This document shows positions 17,907 to 25,572 of a stretch of 28,827 bases of DNA, piece after piece. The first letter of the stretch is position 1; each line of letters starts with the position of its first letter. The notes below the pieces were generated by a model that was not told the DNA's origin, did not search any database, and saw only the letters and a list, made by a program, of their open reading frames with translations. The translations under genes and the position numbers were made by a program. Source of the DNA: a virus; the IMG/VR virus record IMGVR_UViG_3300027714_000082, positions 1-28,827 of that record. One strand, 5' to 3'.

Positions 17907-19097
17907 CTATTGTTCTCCCCAAAAGTTATGTTTTTTAGCTGGTGTTTCATTATTCAAACGACTCATCTTAGTGTACAGTTGTTTGTATTTCTCAAAGACT
18001 TGTATTGGATTATCACTTTTAACCATCTTATCAAGTGATTGTAAAAGTTCGTACATATCTGTAGATACGACTTGTTTTAGTATGTACTCATGACTATGAA
18101 CATAATACTCAGCTTTATCAATAGCTTCTTTAAAAACCATAAAGTTGTGTAATCGCATTGCAGTAGTACATTGACTCTTCCATTCTATAGCATCATCCCA
18201 ATGTAACGCATCTCTTAAATATTCTCTATCAAATTCAGTAGAAACTGGTAGGTATTTAAATGTTTGATCTTTAAAAGTATCATCATGTTTAGGTACATTA
18301 ATTGATTGAAAGGAAGCTTTCTTAAAATTGTAATCTAAATAGTAACCACCGAAAACAACAGCTCTATCTGGTGAGGAACTATCAGTTGTAACAACTATTT
18401 TAGAACCAACTTCATTTAACGATTTTTGTAATTGATTCAACATCAAAAAATCAGAGATTTTAGATATACCTAAAATGTGAAGCCATTTGTTTGAATCTTT
18501 TAAATGTTCTTTACCATTCAACAAGGATAGTACACCAGACATGAAAGCATATATACTTCTACCACCACCACCGATAGCCCAACCTTGAAATGGAAAATCT
18601 TTTATTTCATTGTACCAATTCATGTACTCCATTTCATTTGTACCTTGAACCACATTTAAAAAATCAGTATTACCAGATTGTTTATCTGCAAAGTATTTAA
18701 AGTTGTCTTTACTGATATTCAAACACTCTTCATACATACCTTCGTATTTCATCTTAGGTGGTATGTCTAAATTCATAGCAATGTCTGAATTATTTTCTAA
18801 CCAAGTAAAAACTTTTTCTAAAAGTGACTTATCCCATTTAAGAGCACCCGAAGCTATTTGAAATCCACCAGAGTCTCCCATGATTAGATTCTCACTAGTG
18901 AAACCATGATCGCCATACAGATCAGGTTTATTTAAAAAGTGACCAGCTGATATTAAGAATTCATTGTGTCTATATTTTTCTGGAAAATCCTTTGAATAGA
19001 ATCTTGAAGTCAAACCATTTTTTAATTTCAAATCTTTTCTCAAAGCTTGACCAAAGCCAGCTACTGAAAAAGATGGAAAGTATTTAAATTTACTCAT
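17907..19097 (-). CDS. dpdA: DpdA-like DNA-guanine transglycosylase (TGT superfamily)
   Basis: 396 residues. TGT-type features appear in order: LIMGDSGGFQIASG with the first catalytic Asp at D75, NLDIPPK at ~109-115, VVQG at 149-152, GWAIGGGGR at 172-180, LHILGI at 207-212, and VTTDSSSPDRA with a candidate nucleophile Asp at D239. The CxCxxC...H zinc site of bacterial TGT is not evident near the C-terminus. DpdA enzymes swap guanine in DNA for preQ0-type bases. The neighbouring FolE, QueC, QueE and QueD genes, overlapping by a few bases, make DNA modification far likelier than tRNA queuosine work. The ATG overlaps the previous stop by 4 nt. Confidence 0.86.
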   Translation of the reverse strand: MSKFKYFPSFSVAGFGQALRKDLKLKNGLTSRFYSKDFPEKYRHNEFLISAGHFLNKPDLYGDHGFTSENLIMGDSGGFQIASGALKWDKSLLEKVFTWLENNSDIAMNLDIPPKMKYEGMYEECLNISKDNFKYFADKQSGNTDFLNVVQGTNEMEYMNWYNEIKDFPFQGWAIGGGGRSIYAFMSGVLSLLNGKEHLKDSNKWLHILGISKISDFLMLNQLQKSLNEVGSKIVVTTDSSSPDRAVVFGGYYLDYNFKKASFQSINVPKHDDTFKDQTFKYLPVSTEFDREYLRDALHWDDAIEWKSQCTTAMRLHNFMVFKEAIDKAEYYVHSHEYILKQVVSTDMYELLQSLDKMVKSDNPIQVFEKYKQLYTKMSRLNNETPAKKHNFWGEQ

Positions 19098-19507
19098 ATT
19101 AAATAATCCTGTATTTCGTTACTGTTAACAAGTTCCCACGGATATACAATCCAATCATCACCTTTCTCATGTACCCAATAATCAGGTGTTACAATAGATT
19201 GTTTGTGATAATGAAATGTACAAATTACATTATGTAAAGGACTAAACTTTTTTAATGTCTCACCCGTATCCGCTATATCATCGACTACCAATACTTTATT
19301 TACATTGGATACATCTTTAATAATTCTCCTATCATAGTAGTCAAGTAGTAGTGGTAATCCCAATTTATGTGACAGAGATACTGCCATCGGTAAACCACCA
19401 CGAGGTAATCCATAAATACCCACTAGGTTTAAATTACTAGCAGATACCCAATTTGCAATAGAATCAATATAACCATCATACTCATCCCAACTTATAAATT
19501 GTTTCAT
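19094..19507 (-). CDS. Type I phosphoribosyltransferase
   Basis: 137 residues. The PRPP-binding loop [13 protein letters not shown] (residues ~71-83) is textbook, and the [13 protein letters not shown] segment (~31-43) matches the N-terminal pyrophosphate loop of purine phosphoribosyltransferases such as xanthine-guanine PRT. The reaction joins a base to PRPP. Position between FolE and DpdA, with 4-nt overlaps on each side, suggests a role with guanine or 7-deazaguanine: for example salvaging the guanine released by DpdA exchange. That role is inference; the base used is unknown. Confidence 0.88.
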   Translation of the reverse strand: MKQFISWDEYDGYIDSIANWVSASNLNLVGIYGLPRGGLPMAVSLSHKLGLPLLLDYYDRRIIKDVSNVNKVLVVDDIADTGETLKKFSPLHNVICTFHYHKQSIVTPDYWVHEKGDDWIVYPWELVNSNEIQDYLI

Positions 19508-20142
19508 TTTAAATCCCGTATGAAGTTATAAAATTCTTCTCGTACTCTTGTAGAAAGTTTAAAAGCATCAGTTAGTTTAGCAGTTTTCATTGTAGCATCA
19601 TGTTTAACACCACGAACACGAGCACACATATGATTGGCTTCTACCATAACAGCAACACCATTAGTTTTCTCCAAAGCAGTTGTGATATGTTTATGTATCT
19701 GCATTGTTAGATTTTCTTGTACCTGTGGTCTACGTGAATAAAATTCTACTATCCTATTCAGTTTACTCAAGCCAATTATCTTACCATCTTCACTAGGTAT
19801 GTAAGCTACATGAGCTTTACCAATAAAAGGTAAGTGATGATGTGAACAAAACGAGTGTACTGTTATGTTACCTTGAAAAATAATACCATCATATTTATCA
19901 ACATTATCAAACGCTGTAATACTAGGGCCTTCAGTATAACACCCAGCAGCTAGATCATTTACAAAAGCCTTAGCAACTCTCATCGGTGTCTCTAAACTAT
20001 TCGGATCGTTTCTCCAATCTAATCTAAGAGCATCCATGTATCTACCATAATGTTCAGCAGCTGTTTTAATCATCTCTTTTTTTTCTTCATCAGTTACTGG
20101 CATATTACCATTGGCGTATGGTAATTTATTTACTTTCTTCAT
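19504..20142 (-). CDS. folE: GTP cyclohydrolase I
   Basis: 212 residues, normal for the family. Zinc and catalytic residues are present: C99, H101 and H102 ([10 protein letters not shown]) and C173 ([12 protein letters not shown]), plus the [17 protein letters not shown] segment. It makes dihydroneopterin triphosphate from GTP, the first step toward preQ0. A GGAGAAATAA ribosome site lies inside the end of queC, with a 17-nt gene overlap. Folate or biopterin supply would be alternatives in isolation, but the adjacent queC, queE and dpdA settle the pathway. Confidence 0.95.
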   Translation of the reverse strand: MKKVNKLPYANGNMPVTDEEKKEMIKTAAEHYGRYMDALRLDWRNDPNSLETPMRVAKAFVNDLAAGCYTEGPSITAFDNVDKYDGIIFQGNITVHSFCSHHHLPFIGKAHVAYIPSEDGKIIGLSKLNRIVEFYSRRPQVQENLTMQIHKHITTALEKTNGVAVMVEANHMCARVRGVKHDATMKTAKLTDAFKLSTRVREEFYNFIRDLK

Positions 20143-20857
20143 TTATTTCTCCTACGTATTTAGTAACATCTTCTATTCCCGCTTTATCAAAAGCTAAAAT
20201 TCTATCCGAACAAGCTCCACATTCACCACAACCATTTCCATTGTAACAAGATATGGAATTCTCAAAAATATATTTAAAGTCTAAACTTAACTCATCACAA
20301 ATATTCTTCGCATCTTCAATAATTTTATATTTCTTTTTATTAACATATGGTAAATAATAATTTATATTTTCAGTATTTACATTACCTATTTTAAAAGCAT
20401 CTTCTAATTTCCAATAAAACTCTGGTGTACAATCAGGTGGGATAACATTTCCATCTCCAGCATGTACACCCAAACAAACATCAACTTGTGTATCTTGTTC
20501 TTTTGTTATAGATACTGCAAACCCATAAAGTACAGATGAAAAAATAGCATTTCTATTAGGAACAAAATTCATCTTCATTTTTGATTCATTTGTTTTACCT
20601 GTAGGTACATCAATATCAGAACTTGTCAATGAAGAATTAAATGATTTAAATACCGATGATAAATCTACTCTTTGATTTGGTATTTTATATTCTTTATATT
20701 CAAGATAATGTAAGATACGAGCTAGACCATCAAGTTCTACTTTATTTTTTTGTCCGTAATAATAACTTATTGTGTGTACATCATAACCTTTGTTGATGAG
20801 ATGTAATAACAATGCAGTGGAATCTAGTCCACCACTTAAACTTAATATTGCTTTCAC
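20126..20857 (-). CDS. queC: 7-cyano-7-deazaguanine synthase
   Basis: 243 residues. An N-terminal PP-loop [11 protein letters not shown] (6-16) binds ATP, the [11 protein letters not shown] segment lies near 100, and a C-terminal zinc site is formed by C204, C210, C213 and C216 ([14 protein letters not shown]). Known QueC converts 7-carboxy-7-deazaguanine to preQ0 with ATP and ammonia. The Cys spacing CX5CX2CX2C is a little shorter in the first gap than in E. coli QueC. No QueF-type reductase is seen, so preQ0 is the predicted end product of the encoded route. Confidence 0.95.
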   Translation of the reverse strand: MKAILSLSGGLDSTALLLHLINKGYDVHTISYYYGQKNKVELDGLARILHYLEYKEYKIPNQRVDLSSVFKSFNSSLTSSDIDVPTGKTNESKMKMNFVPNRNAIFSSVLYGFAVSITKEQDTQVDVCLGVHAGDGNVIPPDCTPEFYWKLEDAFKIGNVNTENINYYLPYVNKKKYKIIEDAKNICDELSLDFKYIFENSISCYNGNGCGECGACSDRILAFDKAGIEDVTKYVGEINEESK

Positions 20858-21099
20858 TTATTTAGTTTTCTCCAATTTAAATAACCATAAACATTTAAAC
20901 CCATAAGAACTACCGCTAGTAATACTTGTGGATTGGCTTTAATATTAACAGAATATACCAACATAAATAAATTACCTAAAAACCAAACCACCCAAGACAT
21001 ATCAAGTTTCTTTGCATTTAAGTAATACCCAAACAGTATACAAACTGTTCCTAACCATCCTAAAATTTCTATTATATTATACTCCACGTTTATCTCCAT
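20854..21099 (-). CDS. Small multi-pass membrane protein inside the preQ0 operon
   Basis: 81 residues from ATG 21099, or 77 from GTG 21087. The GTG is better placed after GGAG, and it also reduces overlap with queE. Three hydrophobic helices are visible: ILGWLGTVCILFGYYL, WVVWFLGNLFMLVYSV and VLLAVVLMGLNVYGYL. The W.G...fllaYyln..... layout recalls small PnuC-like or PQ-loop-like half transporters, by impression only. Embedded between queE and queC with overlaps, it might move a pathway compound or precursor across the membrane; this is inference. Confidence 0.7.
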   Translation of the reverse strand: MEINVEYNIIEILGWLGTVCILFGYYLNAKKLDMSWVVWFLGNLFMLVYSVNIKANPQVLLAVVLMGLNVYGYLNWRKLNK

Positions 21100-21826
21100 A
21101 AGCTATTATATGTAATCTATCTGTAAAATTGTAACCCTCTTGTTCACATAACTCCATCAACCAAGTTCGTCTTTTAGATAATTGTTCAGGTGTTAAACCT
21201 TCTGGCATTAACCAAACCATTTTGTTTGGTATGTTCAATCGATCTTGTAAAATTTCTACTTCTTCTAAATCTTTTTTACTTGATATAACTGGCTTTAGTT
21301 GGTAATCAGAATGATTGGTAATCAACTCTTCCATTGCATCGTAATTACATCTCCACTTCTCATGTTGTTGTTTATCTCTTTCTGTAACTTCACGATCAGT
21401 ATATGGCATCCAAGTACCTGGTCTTGGTGTTGAGTTAGATAATTTTGGTGATAGTGATATACAATCAGCTACAGTTTGTACGAACTCACTACCTTCAGTT
21501 TCAATTGTTATGGTGTGATCATATTGTTTACCAATAATACATAACTCTTTTAATAACTCTGAATAACTTGTTGGGCCTCCACCTGTAATCATAGTATGTT
21601 TTACTTGTGGATTATACTCATAAAATTTTACAATATCATCCAATGTAAACTTACCCTTTTCTGGTTTCCAAGAAGCATACGGTGTATCACAAAAAGAATC
21701 TGAGAATTGACATCTTAGTTTACATCCACTAACTCTAATAAGAATATGTGGAATCCCTATATACTTACCCTCACCTTGTAGACAAGTATATAGTTCTCCA
21801 ATTGGTTGTGTTTTAGTATAATCCAT
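21077..21826 (-). CDS. queE: 7-carboxy-7-deazaguanine synthase (radical SAM), atypical motif
   Basis: 249 residues. The start (GELYTCLQGEGKYIGIPHILIRVSGC) and DTPYASW after the last cluster cysteine are QueE hallmarks, as is the C-terminal HIIAYGDKRGV (usual H...yG...rGv). The reaction is ring contraction of carboxytetrahydropterin. Oddities: the cluster cysteines are C35, C39 and C46 (CX3CX6C) instead of CX3CX2C, and the usual GGEP is GGGP (82-85). The C-terminal half contains an extra helical stretch (~135-170). It is the second gene after promoter 22477-22505 and precedes the small membrane protein. Confidence 0.92.
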   Translation of the reverse strand: MDYTKTQPIGELYTCLQGEGKYIGIPHILIRVSGCKLRCQFSDSFCDTPYASWKPEKGKFTLDDIVKFYEYNPQVKHTMITGGGPTSYSELLKELCIIGKQYDHTITIETEGSEFVQTVADCISLSPKLSNSTPRPGTWMPYTDREVTERDKQQHEKWRCNYDAMEELITNHSDYQLKPVISSKKDLEEVEILQDRLNIPNKMVWLMPEGLTPEQLSKRRTWLMELCEQEGYNFTDRLHIIAYGDKRGV

Positions 21827-21829
21827 ATT

Positions 21830-22450
21830 TTAGTCAGCTATTAACGGAACTGATATCCCAACTTCTTTATAGTGTTCTAATACCATCTTTTGTTCTAGTG
21901 AATGTTTACCACGAGCTATACCGTTGTTATCATCTTCATCTTCTTTTTGATGTTCACTCTTTAATATTCTACAAGTAAAAAACAACTCAAGATTATTAGG
22001 TAACCACTCGTCACACATATATTTCCAATCCCATCCACTATCTCTGAACTTTATGAATACATGAACACCAACTTCAGTAACTCCAAATATATGGTCTTTG
22101 GTTAATTTGTTTCCAATATTACGAGCTTCTTTTAACTTGTAAGCATCTTCACTAAACAAGTCGAATCCAACATTAGTTTTGTTGAGAGGTAAGACCAAAC
22201 AATTATATCCTAGTGGTAATCGTAAAAATGAACGAAATTTACCTTTTATATTTTCGACATCACCATTACTATAGTGATTTTTAAAAACGTCTGGATCATA
22301 TGGATTGTCAAGGGCAGCTTCATACTCACCCTTGACACCCATTAACTTATTATAGAAATATGCTTTTATTTCTTTTTCGTTTTCGTTCCAATATTTACTT
22401 ACTCTAATATTAACGAATCTACTATCGTTTACTGGTAACTTTATATTCAT
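21830..22450 (-). CDS. Unknown first gene of the preQ0/dpdA operon
   Basis: The start at 22450 (MNIKLPVNDSRF) has AAAGG at the right distance. The longer frame from 22471 would begin about at the predicted transcription start, so it is unlikely. The 206 residues are mixed alpha/beta with an EVGVHVFIKFRDSGWDWKYMC stretch, one acidic patch (KEDEDDNNG) and a helical, Lys/Glu-rich C-terminus. No family recognised. Being the promoter-proximal gene, 3 nt from queE, it may act in the modification system, for example in target choice or regulation; this is inference. Confidence 0.75.
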   Translation of the reverse strand: MNIKLPVNDSRFVNIRVSKYWNENEKEIKAYFYNKLMGVKGEYEAALDNPYDPDVFKNHYSNGDVENIKGKFRSFLRLPLGYNCLVLPLNKTNVGFDLFSEDAYKLKEARNIGNKLTKDHIFGVTEVGVHVFIKFRDSGWDWKYMCDEWLPNNLELFFTCRILKSEHQKEDEDDNNGIARGKHSLEQKMVLEHYKEVGISVPLIAD

Positions 22451-22476
22451 ATTAAAACCTTTATTTATCATATGTT

Positions 22477-22505
22477 AATATACGAAAAAAAACAACATAA
22501 GTCAA
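22477..22505 (-). promoter_or_regulatory. Sigma70-type promoter for the preQ0/dpdA operon
   Basis: Minus strand TTGACT (22505-22500), 17-nt spacer, TATATT (22482-22477). The -35 box contains the TGA stop of the upstream ParB-like gene. The predicted start near 22470 leaves a ~20-nt leader before ATG 22450. The AATGCTTGACTT context is repeated at 25079-25068. Confidence 0.78.
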
Positions 22506-23566
22506 GCATTTTTTTTGATTTTTCTAAAGAATCTTTCATCAAACGTTAACATGGTTTCTTCAATAAACATTTTAAATAAAATACTACCACCTGGAAAGCC
22601 TCCTTTTGGCGGTGTGAAGTTTACTAGTCTATCTCCGATATATGTTATGTATTGTTTAAATTCAAAGAAGTGTGAATCTGAATATAATTCATCCGATATA
22701 GGAAAACAAGACCTTAGTGTTTTTGTATCTACGTTACCACCATCATCATACTCTTGACCTTTGAATTTTCCATTAATGGTTGATGTTCGTAGATACTTTG
22801 CTAGAAGTGTTAAAAAAGGAGCCTTTGCATCTATACTATTATGTTCATCTCTAATATCAGCTAACACGTTTAATATTATATCCGAATATCTTTTGAATCT
22901 CATATCAAAAGGTATGTTTGCTTTAGTTCTCATTCCTTCACTCAATGTATTAATTGTTCCACCCAGAACAACTTTGTTACTTAAATTAGGATGAAATTTT
23001 TTCATCTGTGATGTCAAATATTCCCAAACTTCTTTTTGAACTTTGTCTGTTATAGCACGTGAACCAGTTGATATGAAATCGTAATCTGTCCATTTCATTT
23101 GATTAGTATTTAATGTCACTAATGTATGCCATAGTCTTTCTATGATATCTTCATCTACGTTATGACTATCTTTAAGAACTATATGAGTTACATCCATAAC
23201 AGGTACTAGACCTTCAAAATCTGTACCTTCATTTAGTATACCCCCTTCGTCTTCCAAGTCTTTTAAAACTCGTACTCTACCATTAACATCAACAGCTAAC
23301 CAATCACCCATTTCGTATGATATTTCAAACAATATGATATCATGTGGCAATTCTATTCCCACAACACCAATCAAAAATCCATTAGTTTTAATTGATTCTT
23401 TTAATGCTTCATACGCTTTACGAACGGCTGGAATATCTAAATTCCATCTTGTTAAGTCGGTGTCACCACCGTTTAAACCAACAGGTTCATGTATTTTATC
23501 TAATGGTACATATGCTGTACGTGGTGTGAGTATGTTAAAGGTCTTCACCTTTTCTGAGTATTTCAT
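22502..23566 (-). CDS. ParB/sulfiredoxin-fold-like protein
   Basis: 354 residues. The first ~130 resemble the ParB-like nuclease N-domain: YVPLDKIHEP, then ALKESIKTNGFLIGVVGIEL, a strand, VDVNGRVRVLKDLEDEG in place of the usual DG.hR...l..l.., and LVPVMDV. The Asp-Gly-x-x-Arg catalytic pattern is altered to D-V-N-G-R. The C-terminal ~200 residues are mainly helical. Such domains in phages accompany DNA modification, nuclease or regulatory proteins. Own promoter at 23648-23676; GGAG before the ATG. Function beyond the fold is unknown. Confidence 0.7.
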   Translation of the reverse strand: MKYSEKVKTFNILTPRTAYVPLDKIHEPVGLNGGDTDLTRWNLDIPAVRKAYEALKESIKTNGFLIGVVGIELPHDIILFEISYEMGDWLAVDVNGRVRVLKDLEDEGGILNEGTDFEGLVPVMDVTHIVLKDSHNVDEDIIERLWHTLVTLNTNQMKWTDYDFISTGSRAITDKVQKEVWEYLTSQMKKFHPNLSNKVVLGGTINTLSEGMRTKANIPFDMRFKRYSDIILNVLADIRDEHNSIDAKAPFLTLLAKYLRTSTINGKFKGQEYDDGGNVDTKTLRSCFPISDELYSDSHFFEFKQYITYIGDRLVNFTPPKGGFPGGSILFKMFIEETMLTFDERFFRKIKKNA

Positions 23567-23647
23567 TATGTTTCTCCATTCCGACCATTTCTTAAAAAAC
23601 AGTCTTTGATGTTATTTGTTAAATAAACCAACTACTACTGTGTGGTT

Positions 23648-23676
23648 TTTATATAAGTATAATAAAGTTTTTTCAA
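23648..23676 (-). promoter_or_regulatory. Sigma70-type promoter for the ParB-like gene
   Basis: Minus strand TTGAAA (23676-23671), 17-nt spacer, TATAAA (23653-23648), in the gap just after queD. Transcription would begin about 23641, giving a ~75-nt leader that includes an AACCA...TGGTT hairpin near its start. Confidence 0.65.
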
Positions 23677-23684
23677 AATACAAT

Positions 23685-24128
23685 TTATTTTTTTATATGA
23701 TATTCAGACATATTGTCGTTGTGTTCCCAGCATTGAACTTTGTGTACATTCACACGACCATCTGTTTCTTCTTGAACCATTTCTTGAAGATAGTCTGCAA
23801 TGTATTTAGCAAACTTTTCACAACCTACACCATCATCAAATACTCGTAAGTCTATTATACCACGTTCATCCATATCTTTAAATAGTTCAAGTTCTGGATC
23901 ATCAGCTGATATACAAGTGGTATGGTCAAACATATTTTTTAACCATTCCTTGACACCATTACGCTTGAAACAACCGAAGTCTATAACCCAACCTCGTTCA
24001 TCTAGTTCACCCTCAAACCATACCTTGAAACAAAAAGCATAACCATGTATCTTACTACAATGTGAATCTGCCTTCCATTGTCTAAACGCTGTACTATAAC
24101 CTATGAATCTTTTATAACTTCTATACAT
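23685..24128 (-). CDS. queD: 6-carboxytetrahydropterin synthase, divergent QueD
   Basis: 147 residues, T-fold. FRQWKADSHCSKIHGYAF (15-32) is the counterpart of the AAH...C...HGH active-site region; WVIDFGCFK (47-55), FDHTT (67-71) with D68-H69, and VQCWEHN (131-137) with E135 fit the QueD scheme. It makes carboxytetrahydropterin from dihydroneopterin triphosphate. Two usual zinc His positions read F15 and Y30, while H23, C24 and H28 are present, so this belongs to a divergent subfamily. It overlaps the preceding gene by 8 nt and is separated from queE by two genes with their own promoters. Confidence 0.88.
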   Translation of the reverse strand: MYRSYKRFIGYSTAFRQWKADSHCSKIHGYAFCFKVWFEGELDERGWVIDFGCFKRNGVKEWLKNMFDHTTCISADDPELELFKDMDERGIIDLRVFDDGVGCEKFAKYIADYLQEMVQEETDGRVNVHKVQCWEHNDNMSEYHIKK

Positions 24129-24453
24129 ATTTAGCCCAAGGTGATGGATCGGTGTGTGGTTCTACTTTAAATATAAATCTATTTGGCACTAATTTTTTTT
24201 GTTTCTTACTCCAATTCTTTTGATCATCTGGTATCATGGATTCGTGTGTTCCATCATAACCTAAATCTTTATTTACCTTAATAGGAAATATAGAAACAGC
24301 TTTCGGAGTTTTTGGATTATGAACTTTAACATTTACTATTTTACCAATATTGTTTTTTAAAATATCAGCTTCTGCTTTATCTGCACGATAAATTTTTATA
24401 TCGGAATTAAATTTATCTACATTCCAACTTATTATTGTATCTCGTTTCTTCAT
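24121..24453 (-). CDS. Small protein of unknown function
   Basis: 110 residues, basic, with a beta-like centre (GKIVNVKVHNPKTPKAVSIFPIKVN) and a HESMIPDDQKNWSKKQKKL segment. The start follows CGAGGTTATA. It overlaps queD by 8 nt and follows the 3D-domain gene by 14 nt, so the three are probably one unit. No family recognised. Confidence 0.7.
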   Translation of the reverse strand: MKKRDTIISWNVDKFNSDIKIYRADKAEADILKNNIGKIVNVKVHNPKTPKAVSIFPIKVNKDLGYDGTHESMIPDDQKNWSKKQKKLVPNRFIFKVEPHTDPSPWAKYV

Positions 24454-24467
24454 TATAACCTCGTTTT

Positions 24468-24968
24468 TTAACTATTACTAGCAACCATATCGGTCTTTAG
24501 TATCTGTGCACTATCAAATTTATAAGGTCTGACACCAGGTGATTCTAATATATCAACTCGATTAACGAAACGAGCATTCATAGTATCTCTAACCTGGTAA
24601 ACACCATCTTTATGTGAAGTACCCTTTAACAAAATAAAATCTCCGTAGTCTAAGAACCCACCCCATCGTTTCAAAAGATTTCTACTCACCGCTATAAATT
24701 TATAATTAGACGCTTGTTCGGTCTTAATACGAGTTCCATCTGCGAGAATGTTCGGTGTAGAATCTGTTTGATAACGTAGTGGTTGGTACATGGTAACCGA
24801 CACATCGATTCCTTTTGCTTCATACTCACACAACTTAGATTTTAATTCTATATTTTCTGTTACGTATGTTCTAAGTTGAGCGTTTTTCTTATCAAGTAGC
24901 TTTGTTGATACGAATCCATTGGAAATCGTAACTAACAAAATGGCTAAAGCTAATGTATATTTGTTCAT
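24468..24968 (-). CDS. Membrane-anchored 3D-domain protein (cell-wall lytic type)
   Basis: I choose the ATG at 24968 (MNKYTLALAILLV), which has GGAAG six bases upstream; the upstream ATG at 24980 would lie only 3 nt from the late promoter box. The 166 residues comprise an N-terminal membrane/signal helix (4-20), a short coiled linker, and a 3D domain: VTMYQPLRYQTDSTPNILADG (59-78), IAVSRNLLKRW, YGDFILLKG with D110, GVYQVRDTMN with D128, and NRVDI with D139. The three Asp give the family its name; MltA/resuscitation-factor relatives cleave peptidoglycan. A lysis or wall-entry role is inferred. Confidence 0.82.
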   Translation of the reverse strand: MNKYTLALAILLVTISNGFVSTKLLDKKNAQLRTYVTENIELKSKLCEYEAKGIDVSVTMYQPLRYQTDSTPNILADGTRIKTEQASNYKFIAVSRNLLKRWGGFLDYGDFILLKGTSHKDGVYQVRDTMNARFVNRVDILESPGVRPYKFDSAQILKTDMVASNS

Positions 24969-24983
24969 TTTATCTTCCATTCT

Positions 24984-24991
24984 TATTTATA
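24984..24991 (-). promoter_or_regulatory. T4-type late promoter TATAAATA
   Basis: An exact TATAAATA on the minus strand in the gap upstream of the 3D-domain gene, ~16 nt from the chosen ATG. This is the gp55-recognised late -10 element. Orientation, intergenic place and a window-encoded gp55 support it; chance matches in AT-rich DNA are the counterargument. Confidence 0.5.
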
Positions 24992-25044
24992 TATATCAAG
25001 TTTTTATGTGTTAATCAGTTTTATTATGTTTTTTGTTACCCCTA

Positions 25045-25074
25045 AAGGTACAAATAAAAACATATACAAGTCAA
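25045..25074 (-). promoter_or_regulatory. Possible second copy of the TTGACT-type promoter
   Basis: The minus strand has AATGCTTGACTT (25079-25068), identical over 12 nt to the promoter of the preQ0 operon and lying just after the HNH stop. The -10 is weak: TACCTT with an 18-nt spacer. It could start an early transcript into the 3D-domain/queD unit. Confidence 0.35.
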
Positions 25075-25081
25075 GCATTAT

Positions 25082-25555
25082 TTAGCTTTTTTTTTCATTT
25101 AACAATTTTAAATTTCCCATATCTGTTTTAGTCTTCTTCTTATGACATTCACGACATAACGTCTGTAGATTTTTTTCATCCCAATACGACCAATCCACTT
25201 GATTAACCGTTTTATATTTTTGTTCATATAATGGTTTGATATGATCTATCTGAAATCTTGGATCGTATTCACCACATTCATTACATTCACAATAATCTCT
25301 TTTCTTTATGTATGTTCTGATGTGTTTTGAATTATACAACATCAGATAGTCATCACTACAATCAGGATGCCAACTTGCTCTCATGTTACGTATACCACTT
25401 TCACTATTTATTATACTATCACACCATCTACATAAACCTTTTTCTTTTACATCGTAATATGAATCTGGCTTTGGTGGATATCTGAAATCATTTTCAAAAG
25501 TTTGGTCATCAAACTTTCTTGTTTTAATTCCAAGTGTTCTTTTTATTCGTGGCAT
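25082..25555 (-). CDS. HNH endonuclease
   Basis: 157 residues. A first zinc knuckle is made of C42/C45 (CRWC) with H63/C66 (HPDC). The HNH core is FQIDHIKPL (H105), N129 in WDEKNLQTLC, and C134/C137/H138 (CRECHKK), supported by CNEC upstream (91-94). It cuts DNA, either as a free-standing homing endonuclease or in genome processing. The start is 18 nt past the tmRNA 3' end, with TAGGA as SD. Adjacency to a tRNA-like gene fits a mobile homing enzyme, but a packaging role is also possible. Confidence 0.85.
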   Translation of the reverse strand: MPRIKRTLGIKTRKFDDQTFENDFRYPPKPDSYYDVKEKGLCRWCDSIINSESGIRNMRASWHPDCSDDYLMLYNSKHIRTYIKKRDYCECNECGEYDPRFQIDHIKPLYEQKYKTVNQVDWSYWDEKNLQTLCRECHKKKTKTDMGNLKLLNEKKS

Positions 25556-25572
25556 ATTGTTTCCTAAGTTAG

